Shown here piece by piece: positions 7,046-14,639 of a stretch of DNA of 64,000 nucleotides. Position numbers and translations under genes: made by a program. The DNA is from Pseudomonas fluorescens. GTDB taxonomy: Bacteria; Pseudomonadota; Gammaproteobacteria; Pseudomonadales; Pseudomonadaceae. The notes under the pieces are model-generated. The model had not been told where the DNA came from. It ran no database searches and was given only the letters and a program-made list of their open reading frames with translations. Position 1 is the first letter of the stretch; every line of letters begins with the position of its first letter. The stretch covers positions 1,240,001 to 1,304,000 of the forward strand of contig NZ_CP015225.1 in NCBI RefSeq assembly GCF_001623525.1. Direction: 5' to 3'.

Positions 7046-9505
7046 CTACCAGCTGATTCGTAAACCGACGTTGCCCATGACACTGTGTTGCTGGTTGCTG
7101 TCGAGGTTTTGGCTATAGTTCGCGCCGGCGTACATGGCGACGCTGGGCGCCAGGCTCACGGTGACGCCAATCCCGAGGTCGCCGGTGGAGGCGCGCTGTT
7201 GGGTCTCGACCCGTTCGGTGTCGTCGAATATCACTGAGTCGGTGCCGGAAAACGTATGCCAGAGGTTGGCGCGCAGGTACGGTTCCACGGGCATGCCGCT
7301 GACCTGGTAGCGGCCCTTGAGGCGCGCACCGAGCCGGCCGGTCCAGGCACCGTCGGAATCGAATTCGACCTTGGAGACCCCATCGTTTTGCGTATCCAGG
7401 GAGACCTTTTGGTAGATGATCTGGGCCTGGGGTTCAAAGTCCCAGTCAGCGGTCACCTTGAAGGGGTAGCCGGTCTCCGCCGAAGCGGTCAAGGCGTGCC
7501 CGCGATTGTCGATTTTCAGGCCGCGTTCGGACCGGTTGTCGCCGTTCAATCGCGTGCCCATCACCACGGTGTCGACGTAGCCGCCGTTGGGGTCGGTGAG
7601 CGTCCAGTAGAGCCCGTAGCTGTCGCCGTCGAGTTCTATCTTGCCGGCGTGTCGGCCTTCGAAACCCAGGTTGAAGCCTTTGACATTGCCGTTCAATTCC
7701 GTGTGCCCGACGAAGAAGCCAATGCGCTGGGTCTGGCCGCCGGACAGAAGCGAACTGTATAGGTCGTTGCCCACCTGGAACCCTTTGATCGACCCATCGA
7801 ACTGCGGCGTCACCGTACCGGCCCAGGTTTTATCCAGGTCTACGCCATAGACCCGACCCCAACCCGCGCCGAACGCGCCGGTTTCCGTGAGCAGGCGCTG
7901 GTCACCCTGGCGGTCATGGAACGTACCGAGGGCCATCAACGTCAATTGCGCCGCCGCCGGAGGCAGCACCGACCAGGTCGGCACTTCCGGACGATACAAC
8001 GGGATGGGGGCCGCGCCGGGCACTGCGGTTGGCAACGGCGGTAGCGTCGGGACGGGGGGCGCGCCCGGTGCGGGGGGCGCCGTCGGGATGGGCGCCGCTA
8101 CCGGTCCGGCGACCACGGTGGAGCGCAGGTACCAGTTGTTTTGATTACCCGTCACGCCGCCTTTGAACAGGCGGTAATCGAACGCGCCGGCCGAGACGGA
8201 CTGCGCCAGAGAAAAGGCATCGATGTTACTGACCGCGCCGCCCTGGGCCTGGACCACTTCGATGCCATCCTGAGTCGTCAGTGCGCCCGTGCCGCCCAGG
8301 TTCGTGACTGTGATGGCGGTATTGCCAGTGAGCGTCCCGCCGTTGACCACCAGCTTGTCGCTGGCGGAGCCATCGGCGCCGATTGCCGTTTGCACGTGCA
8401 ACTGGCCGTTGTCGCCGACGTAGTTACCCTGGACGGTGAGGGTATCGATGGTGCGGGTGTTGCCCTGGGTAAGGTCTATCGTGCCGGCATTGTTGAGCGT
8501 CGCCAGTTGACCGGCAGTAAAAGGGGCGACAACGCCTTGGGTCGCCGTCAGCGTGCTGCCGCTCTCGATGTTGAGCGTCCCTGTGCCGGTGGCGCTGTCA
8601 CCCAACGTCAGCGTGTCATTAAGGTCCAGTTGCGAGCCTTGGGTGAGGTTGACCGTTTCCCAATTGAGGTAACGGGCGCCGGTGCTGGAGGTGCTGCCTT
8701 CAAAGGTCAGGACGTCTTGGCCCAATCCGCCATTCACGCTGGGGGTGATGCTCAGCCCGGTCTCATCGAGGTTGCTCAACAGCGCCGTGTCGCTGCCGTC
8801 ACCCATCAAAATAGCCGAGTGAATGAGGCCACCGCTCCACTGCAACTGGTCATCGCCGGCACTGGCCCGGACCTCGCCGAGGATTTCGCCGCCGCTGACG
8901 GTAATGCTGTCGTTGCCGCCGCTGACGCTGACATTGCCGCCGATGCGTCCGGCGGAGAGGCTGATGGTGTCCTGGCCGAAACCGGTCACCAGGTTGCCAA
9001 TGATCTGCCCGCCTGACATATCGAAAACGTTGTCATCGAGCTTCATGTCGACCCGGCCGATCGTGCCGCCGGTCATCTGCGCAACGTCGCCGTCTTCGAA
9101 CGCGTCGACGATGGTGCCGCCGGTCATCAAGAACGTATCGAGACCGTCACCTTGTGCCAGGGACAGGATCCTGCCGCCATTCATGATGAAGTCGTCCACG
9201 CCGGAGCCTTGCTGGACATCACCGTCAATCAAGCCGTTGGCATTGATCACGATGCGGTCGACGCCGGCACCGAATGTGACGTCGCCGCTAATGACACCAC
9301 TGCCGTTGGCGGGCATGGTCAGGCTGTTGTTACCCGAAAGGTCCGTCAGCCCGGGGCTGGTGCCGCTGTCGCAGACATAAGCGTCATCGCCTGCGGTTGG
9401 CGTCAGCGTGCAAGCGGCCATGGTGGCCGGGACGGGTAACAGGAAGGGGGCTGATATCCACACAGCGTTGAACAGCCGATTGAATCCTCTATCGTGCCGA
9501 ATCAT
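7046..9505 (-). CDS. Autotransporter (type Va) with repeat passenger
   Basis: Encodes 819 residues. The signal peptide covers residues 1-30 (ending PATMA). About residues 70-250 hold repeats of 17-20 residues ending in (S/T/N)GG-x-I, for example LSLAQGDGLDTFLMTGGTI, which is typical of a beta-helical passenger. A second passenger part (about 280-450) resembles a PbH1/autotransporter-associated strand. A Pro/Ala-rich linker (about 465-500) is followed by the C-terminal barrel (about 540-819) ending in ISW. Two Cys near the mature N terminus (ACTLTPTAGDDAYVC) could form a disulfide. The product should be surface-exposed or released. There is no catalytic motif, so adhesion or biofilm is only inferred. 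The downstream gene is a passenger-less paralogue. Confidence 0.88.
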   Translation of the reverse strand: MIRHDRGFNRLFNAVWISAPFLLPVPATMAACTLTPTAGDDAYVCDSGTSPGLTDLSGNNSLTMPANGSGVISGDVTFGAGVDRIVINANGLIDGDVQQGSGVDDFIMNGGRILSLAQGDGLDTFLMTGGTIVDAFEDGDVAQMTGGTIGRVDMKLDDNVFDMSGGQIIGNLVTGFGQDTISLSAGRIGGNVSVSGGNDSITVSGGEILGEVRASAGDDQLQWSGGLIHSAILMGDGSDTALLSNLDETGLSITPSVNGGLGQDVLTFEGSTSSTGARYLNWETVNLTQGSQLDLNDTLTLGDSATGTGTLNIESGSTLTATQGVVAPFTAGQLATLNNAGTIDLTQGNTRTIDTLTVQGNYVGDNGQLHVQTAIGADGSASDKLVVNGGTLTGNTAITVTNLGGTGALTTQDGIEVVQAQGGAVSNIDAFSLAQSVSAGAFDYRLFKGGVTGNQNNWYLRSTVVAGPVAAPIPTAPPAPGAPPVPTLPPLPTAVPGAAPIPLYRPEVPTWSVLPPAAAQLTLMALGTFHDRQGDQRLLTETGAFGAGWGRVYGVDLDKTWAGTVTPQFDGSIKGFQVGNDLYSSLLSGGQTQRIGFFVGHTELNGNVKGFNLGFEGRHAGKIELDGDSYGLYWTLTDPNGGYVDTVVMGTRLNGDNRSERGLKIDNRGHALTASAETGYPFKVTADWDFEPQAQIIYQKVSLDTQNDGVSKVEFDSDGAWTGRLGARLKGRYQVSGMPVEPYLRANLWHTFSGTDSVIFDDTERVETQQRASTGDLGIGVTVSLAPSVAMYAGANYSQNLDSNQQHSVMGNVGLRISW

Positions 9506-9892
9506 GTGCTATCCCTCTGCGTCGGCATCTCGTAAATGCCGGTTTCAGCATCGGTTGCACTACAGATGGCACACAGGGCCTGGCAACGCTCGCTGTATGG
9601 GATGGCACCCTAGCAATGAAAAACCAGCGTCGCTACTGTCAGAACTTACAGGTCCACGGGCAGGAAGAGCAGAAAAGGCCCGCTCTACAAATTAATCCCG
9701 TTCACTTAAGGCCATCGACAAACCCGTGGCGAGGGAGCTTGGTCCCGCTGGGCTGCGATGCGGCCCCTAAACCTGCCAAATGCGCAGCATCAGACACACC
9801 GCACCCGCCGGTTTACGACTGCTTCGCAGCCGAGCGGGACCAAGCTCCCTCGCCACAGGTCCATCATTTTCTTAAGTGAACAGCATTACGCT
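9506..9892. other. Intergenic stretch, mostly a REPIN
   Basis: These 387 bases hold the REPIN at 9726-9856. The part next to the autotransporter start (9506-9700) must contain its promoter, but no clear -35/-10 pair stands out. I see no gene here. Confidence 0.5.
9726..9856. repeat. REPIN, GAGGGAGCTTG type
   Basis: GTGGCGAGGGAGCTTGGTCC on the left and its inverted counterpart ending CTCCCTCGCCAC on the right are separated by about 80 bases of partly self-complementary spacer. The centres of both arms share the compensating change GGTCC/GGACC. Confidence 0.8.
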
Positions 9893-10693
9893 CTACAAAT
9901 GCACTTCCACCGAAAGCGGCAGGTGATCGCTCAGGTGCGTCCACGGTTTGTTGCCCAGGATTTGCGGGGCATGGCTGCTGGCGTTGCGCAGATAAATACG
10001 GTCCAGGCGCAACAGCGGGAAGCGGGCTGGATAGGTCCTGGCGGGGCGACCATGGTGGTGCTCGAAGGCTTCATGCAGATAGCCACGGCGGGCGAGGGCG
10101 AGGTTGCCACGCAGCTGCCAGTCGTTGAAGTCGCCGGCAATGATCACCGGGGCGTCCTCGGGCAGCGAATCGAGCAGTTGGCAGAGCAGTTTGAGCTGCA
10201 ATTGGCGATGGCTTTCCAGAAGACTCAAGTGCACGCAGATCCCATGGACAGCGGCGTGCCCGGGCACATCCAGCACACAGTGCAACAACCCGCGCCGCTC
10301 CGGGCCGGTGATGGACACATCGAGATTGCGAAACTGGCGGATCGGGTATTTGGAGAGCAGGGCGTTGCCATGGTGGCCATCGGGGTAGACGGCATTGCGG
10401 CCGTAGGCGAAGTCGCTCCACATGCTGTCGGCGAGGAATTCGTACTGGGATGTCTGGGGCCAGTTGTCGTAGCGTGACGCGTGTCGGTCATGTTCGCCCA
10501 GCACCTCTTGCAGGAACACCAGGTCGGCGCCGGTACTGCGCACCGCTTCGCGCAATTCGGGCAGGATGAAGCGACGGTTGAGGGCGGTGAAACCCTTGTG
10601 GGTATTGACCGTCAGGATCCGCAGCCGATGAACCGCCGCAGGCAGCTCCGATGGCATTGGTTCGACGGCCCGCCAATCGGGATCTTGAGTCAC
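9893..10693 (-). CDS. Endonuclease/exonuclease/phosphatase family protein
   Basis: Encodes 266 residues. The start is GTG at 10693, preceded by AGGAGGG. The EEP fold is clear. LTVNTHKG (about residues 28-35) is the first strand with the metal-site Asn, DLVFLQEV (about 57-64) holds the metal-binding Glu, and IIAGDFNDW (about 193-201) is the catalytic Asp/Asn motif. HLSDHLP near residue 258 is the final His-Asp pair. The family includes DNA exonucleases, sphingomyelinases and inositol phosphatases, so the substrate is not set by sequence. In other pseudomonads such genes commonly sit beside a cardiolipin synthase gene, but none is adjacent here. There is no signal peptide. Confidence 0.85.
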   Translation of the reverse strand: MTQDPDWRAVEPMPSELPAAVHRLRILTVNTHKGFTALNRRFILPELREAVRSTGADLVFLQEVLGEHDRHASRYDNWPQTSQYEFLADSMWSDFAYGRNAVYPDGHHGNALLSKYPIRQFRNLDVSITGPERRGLLHCVLDVPGHAAVHGICVHLSLLESHRQLQLKLLCQLLDSLPEDAPVIIAGDFNDWQLRGNLALARRGYLHEAFEHHHGRPARTYPARFPLLRLDRIYLRNASSHAPQILGNKPWTHLSDHLPLSVEVHL

Positions 10694-10783
10694 GTTCCCT
10701 CCTGAATCAGACGTACCTGTTCATGCGACTGACCCAAGGCGTCGGCAGTTCCGGATTTTTCGTGTCCTTGCCGCGCCGAGCGC

Positions 10784-10853
10784 TATCGCGAGCAAGCTCG
10801 CGAAAGCGGTGTATCCGAACCACCACCATCACGAACAAGCCCAGTTCCTACAG
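10784..10853. repeat. Degenerate REP pair
   Basis: TATCGCGAGCAAGCTCGCGA is a good REP unit. The second unit (ATCACGAACAAGCCCAGTTC) is a decayed copy. Both lie between two minus-strand genes. Confidence 0.55.
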
Positions 10854-10861
10854 GCACGTGT

Positions 10862-11635
10862 TCAGATGAAGACAATCTCATACGGCATACCCATCCGATC
10901 CAGGATAACCCGGGGCACCAGCGGGGCGATGCCGCTCGCCGGTTCGCCGTTGAGTTGGCTGACGTAAGCGTACATGGCGTGACGCTTGCGGGCGGTAGTC
11001 CAGACATCCAGGCGCAGTTTGCGGGCCCGGTGCCAGGGGATCTTGTTTTGCTCACGGACCGGCCAGTGCCAGGCCCACACCGGCAGTTCGTTGAACGCCA
11101 CCCCGATCCTGTCGGCGGCCAGGGCCCCGGCGCGCCCGACGGTCTCGTGGTCGCTGTCGCCATCCTGGCGCCAGGTGCTGAACACCACGTCACCGGGGCG
11201 CAGGTGACGCGCGATGAAGTCGGTGAGCTCGGCCTCGTGTTCGGCCAAGGCCTTTTCCGGGAAACCACCGCGTACCCATTGCAGGCCATGGGCGGCTATG
11301 CCCAGGCGATGCAGGGCGTCCACGCTTTCCTGCGGGTGAGGGCGGTGTGTACGCAGGCGCTCATCGGTCCACAACGGTGAACCGGGATGGATCAGGGCTC
11401 CATCGGAGACCGAGATCAGCAACATGGGTTGATCAAGATTGTTCAGCAACTGCAGCAATCCGCCACAGGCGCCGATCTCATCGCCTGGATGCGGGGAGAG
11501 GACGACCGCGCGGGCGCCGGCGGGAATGAGCGTCTGGGTACTGATAATCGGGATATCGGCCAGTTGCGCAGCGCTGTTCCAGATTTGCGGATGCTGCCGG
11601 CCGGGCAAGCGAGAGGCGGGTTTCATGAGAGACAT
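10862..11635 (-). CDS. PIG-L/LmbE family deacetylase-like protein
   Basis: Encodes 257 residues. The start at 11635 (MSLMKP) could also be the ATG at 11626. LSPHPGDEIGACGGLL (about residues 47-61) matches the family's zinc-site loop, usually (A/S)HPDDE. DGDSDHETVGRAG (near residue 150) supplies the distal metal-binding His. LmbE-type enzymes remove N-acetyl groups from sugars or lipid-linked substrates. The first Asp of HPDDE, which acts as general base in MshB-like enzymes, is Gly51 here, while the His and the second Asp that bind zinc remain. It could be catalytically altered. The substrate is unknown. It lies upstream of the EEP gene on the same strand but 168 bases away. Confidence 0.75.
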   Translation of the reverse strand: MSLMKPASRLPGRQHPQIWNSAAQLADIPIISTQTLIPAGARAVVLSPHPGDEIGACGGLLQLLNNLDQPMLLISVSDGALIHPGSPLWTDERLRTHRPHPQESVDALHRLGIAAHGLQWVRGGFPEKALAEHEAELTDFIARHLRPGDVVFSTWRQDGDSDHETVGRAGALAADRIGVAFNELPVWAWHWPVREQNKIPWHRARKLRLDVWTTARKRHAMYAYVSQLNGEPASGIAPLVPRVILDRMGMPYEIVFI

Positions 11636-11830
11636 CCTTGTGTGTATTCAATCTTTCAGCCATCTACCGGGCCTACTGTCCGATGACGCCCGCGTGGGTA
11701 TGGCTGCGATTCACAGCGCTCCGAATCCTGGAGACTACCGCATGTGAAGTATTGACCATGTCGGCCGATTCGTCTTGCGAGATGTGTGTCTGAACTGCAC
11801 TTTTTTCTTAAAACTGGGCTGTGTGCAGCG

Positions 11831-11850
11831 AAAAACCGCGTCCTTGCGGT
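11831..11850 (-). terminator. Terminator after glgX
   Basis: Read on the minus strand, ACCGC-AAGGAC-GCGGT is followed directly by TTTTT. It lies about 27 bases beyond the glgX stop. The stem is short (5 bp) but the T tract is good. Confidence 0.55.
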
Positions 11851-11876
11851 CTCTCTGGCGGTTTACAACCGGTACT

Positions 11877-14036
11877 TCATTCCTCTTCTTCGCGTTGCAG
11901 CTCAAACAGCAGCAGCGAGCGCCCGGTGACGGAATATTCGGAATCGAAATCGAAGCGCTCTTGTCCTCGAACGGTCGGCTGGTTGGTGTCGACCATGCAG
12001 GTCCAGAAACTGCCCTCGGGGACTTCCGGCAAGCGGAAGTTGACGATGTCATGGTGGGCGTTGACCACCAGTAGCAGCGTTGCATCGCCGGCCTTGCGTC
12101 GAATGCCGGTCTCCTGGGCGCGGCCGTCCATCAGCATGCCGAGGCAGCGACCATGGCTGTCCTGCCATTGCTCAATGGTCATTTCGCTGCCGTCCGGGGC
12201 CAGCCAGGTCACGTCCTTGACGCCGATGTCCTCGTTGTAGTTACCCACCAGGAACCGCCCGCGTCGCAGGATCGGATAGGCCAGGCGCAACTTGATCAGG
12301 CGCTTGACGAACTTGAGCAGCGTCGCGCCATCCTCGCTCAGGTCCCAATTGATCCAACCGATCTCGCTGTCCTGGCAATAGGCGTTGTTATTGCCGTGCT
12401 GGGTACGGGCGAATTCGTCGCCGGCGACGATCATCGGCGTACCTTGAGCCAGCAGCAGGGTGGCGAAGAAGTTGCGCATCTGCCGATGACGCAGCGCGTT
12501 GATCTCTGGATCGTCCGTCGGCCCTTCGACGCCATGGTTCCAGGACAGGTTGTTATTGCTGCCATCCTGGTTGTTCTCGTCGTTGGCCTCGTTGTGCTTG
12601 TCGTTGTACGACACCAGGTCATGCAAGGTGAAACCGTCATGGGCGGTGACGAAGTTCACCGAGGCGTACGGACGCCGACCACGCTGGTTGAACATCTCGC
12701 CCGAGGCCGTCATTCGGCTGGCGAAATCGGCAAGCTGGCCGTCGTCGCCCTTCCAGAAGGCCCGCACCGTGTCGCGGAACTTGTCGTTCCACTCGACCCA
12801 GCCCGGCGGGAAGCGTCCCACCTGGTAGCCCCCGGGGCCGCAGTCCCAAGGCTCGGCGATCATTTTCACCTGGCGCAGCACCGGGTCCTGGCGGCAGGCC
12901 ACAAGGAAGCTGTGGCGCTCGTCGAAGCCGTCATGGTAGCGGCCCAGAATGGTCGCCAGGTCGAAGCGGAAGCCATCGACGTGCATCTCCGTGGCCCAAT
13001 AGCGCAGGGAGTCGGTGACCATTTGCAGAACGCAAGGATGGCTCAGGTCCAGGGTATTACCGGTGCCGGAATCGTTGATGTAGTAGCGTTTGTCGTCGGG
13101 CATCAGCCGGTAGTACGAGGCGTTATCGATGCCGCGCATGGACAGGGTGGGCCCCTGTTCGTTGCCTTCGGCGGTGTGGTTGTAGACCACGTCGAGGATG
13201 ACTTCCAGGTTGGCCTCGTGCAGGTGGGCGACCATCTCCTTGAACTCGGCGATCTTGCCGCTGGCCAGGTAACGTGGGTCCGGGGCAAAGAAGGCGATGC
13301 TGTTGTAACCCCAGTAGTTGGTCATGCCTTTGTGCAGCAGGTGCTGGTCATTGACGAAGGCATGGATGGGCAGCAGTTCCACCGAAGAGACACCCAGCTT
13401 GCGGATATGCTCCAGCACATCATCGACCATCAGCCCGGCGAACGTACCACGCAGGTTCTCGGGCACCGAAGGGTGACGCATGGTGAGGCCGCGCACGTGG
13501 GTCTCATACAGGATGGTCTTGTCCCAGGGGACGCTGACGCGATGGTCGTGGCCCCAGGTATGCGCAGGGTCGATGACTTTGCACTTGGGGACGAACGGGG
13601 CGCTGTCGCGCTCATCGAAACTGAGGTCGCCATCGGGATGGCCGATGGTGTAGCCGAAGAGGGCTTCCGACCACTTCAACTGGCCGACCAGTTGCTTGGC
13701 ATACGGGTCGATCAGCAACTTGTTGGGGTTGAAACGGTGGCCGTTCGCCGGGTCGTATGGGCCGTAGACCCGGTAGCCATAGATCAAGCCCGGGTGGGCA
13801 TCCGGCAAATAACCGTGGTAAATCTCGTCGGTGTACTCCGGCAGCTCGATGCGTTCGAGTTCGACTTCGCCGGCATCGTCGAAAATGCACAGTTCGACCT
13901 TGGTGGCATTGGCTGAAAACAGCGCGAAATTGACCCCGAGGCCATCCCAGGTTGCACCCAGTGGAAAAGGCAGCCCTTCACGAATCCGCGAAGCCTCGAT
14001 CACGGGCGGCGGCGTGTTTTTTTTTGGACGGGTCAT
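11877..14036 (-). CDS. glgX: Glycogen debranching enzyme GlgX
   Basis: Encodes 719 residues, full length for GlgX/isoamylase-type enzymes. AGGAG precedes the ATG. An N-terminal CBM48 domain (about residues 20-120) precedes a GH13 barrel. [11 protein letters not shown] (281-291), [10 protein letters not shown] with nucleophile Asp359, MIAEPWD with acid/base Glu395, and FVTAHDGFT (about residue 465) are the four GH13 regions. It hydrolyses alpha-1,6 branches of glycogen limit dextrins in the cytoplasm. It supplies linear maltodextrin to MalQ and TreY encoded upstream. It follows the DUF2934 gene after 229 bases containing REP units, so it may be partly uncoupled from the glgA operon. Confidence 0.95.
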   Translation of the reverse strand: MTRPKKNTPPPVIEASRIREGLPFPLGATWDGLGVNFALFSANATKVELCIFDDAGEVELERIELPEYTDEIYHGYLPDAHPGLIYGYRVYGPYDPANGHRFNPNKLLIDPYAKQLVGQLKWSEALFGYTIGHPDGDLSFDERDSAPFVPKCKVIDPAHTWGHDHRVSVPWDKTILYETHVRGLTMRHPSVPENLRGTFAGLMVDDVLEHIRKLGVSSVELLPIHAFVNDQHLLHKGMTNYWGYNSIAFFAPDPRYLASGKIAEFKEMVAHLHEANLEVILDVVYNHTAEGNEQGPTLSMRGIDNASYYRLMPDDKRYYINDSGTGNTLDLSHPCVLQMVTDSLRYWATEMHVDGFRFDLATILGRYHDGFDERHSFLVACRQDPVLRQVKMIAEPWDCGPGGYQVGRFPPGWVEWNDKFRDTVRAFWKGDDGQLADFASRMTASGEMFNQRGRRPYASVNFVTAHDGFTLHDLVSYNDKHNEANDENNQDGSNNNLSWNHGVEGPTDDPEINALRHRQMRNFFATLLLAQGTPMIVAGDEFARTQHGNNNAYCQDSEIGWINWDLSEDGATLLKFVKRLIKLRLAYPILRRGRFLVGNYNEDIGVKDVTWLAPDGSEMTIEQWQDSHGRCLGMLMDGRAQETGIRRKAGDATLLLVVNAHHDIVNFRLPEVPEGSFWTCMVDTNQPTVRGQERFDFDSEYSVTGRSLLLFELQREEEE

Positions 14037-14106
14037 AGTTGCTCCTGCAAAAGACAGACAGATTCAGCGATGCGATTCACTTGGGGTGGGTGGTTCCACC
14101 CTTCAC

Positions 14107-14240
14107 CTGTGACGAGGGGATTTGTCCCCGCTATGTGGGACAAAAGTTGTTTCTCTGTGGGAGCAAGGCTTGCCCGCGATGAAGCGATGTGCGCCTGCTG
14201 AAATCGAGGCGCCTGTTTCGCGAGCAGGCGTTGCTCCCAT
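14107..14240. repeat. REP cluster between glgX and the DUF2934 gene
   Basis: A single GACGAGGGGATTTGTCCCCG palindrome is followed by an inverted pair (GTGGGAGCAAGGCTTGCCCG at 14157 and its mirror ending TTGCTCCCA at 14239). Placed inside the glg/tre block, it could form RNA hairpins that limit read-through into glgX. Confidence 0.7.
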
Positions 14241-14265
14241 CTGACGAGGAGACCGATAGGATCAA

Positions 14266-14619
14266 TCAAACAGCCGGCGGCTTGCGCGGTGCCCGGGGCT
14301 TCTTGTCCGCTGTTTTGTTGGCGGGTGGCACTACTGCTGCAGTCGCTGCGGAGGGTTTGGCCGCAGGCTTGGCCTTGGGCGACGTGTTTTTTGCGGCAGT
14401 CTTGGCCGTGGCGCTCTTGGCGGCAGCAGGCTTGGCGCCATCGGTTTTGCTGGCCGCTGGTTTGCTCGCCGCCTTGGGTGGCTTGCTCGGCGCCAGCGCT
14501 TCGGCTTCGGCCAGTTTGCGCGCCATCTCCCAGTGGCGTTTCTCCTGCCCGGCGGGCTTACCCTCGGACTCCCAGATCTGATAGGCGAATTCGCGAATGC
14601 GTTTATCGTCGGTACTCAT
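14266..14619 (-). CDS. DUF2934 protein with a histone H1-like Lys/Ala/Pro tail
   Basis: Encodes 117 residues with AGGAG before the ATG. Residues 1-40 are a DUF2934 domain (RIREFAYQIWESEGKPAGQE, then HWEMA). Residues 45-117 are low-complexity Lys/Ala/Pro/Ser sequence like the C-terminal tails of H1-like and AlgP proteins. The tail would be disordered and strongly basic, so nucleic-acid or polyanion binding is possible. It lies 20 bases downstream of treY, in the operon position held by DUF2934 proteins in other Pseudomonas glycogen/trehalose clusters. Its role there is unknown. In-frame slippage in the repeats could make the tail length vary between strains. Confidence 0.8.
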   Translation of the reverse strand: MSTDDKRIREFAYQIWESEGKPAGQEKRHWEMARKLAEAEALAPSKPPKAASKPAASKTDGAKPAAAKSATAKTAAKNTSPKAKPAAKPSAATAAVVPPANKTADKKPRAPRKPPAV

Positions 14620-14639
14620 CGCAGTGCTCCTGATTCAAC

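Noticed and set aside
12153..13916. Long open frame (587 codons) on the plus strand opposite glgX
   Set aside because: It is a mirror frame of a high-GC gene with clear GH13 motifs on the other strand; its translation has no family features and no start signal.
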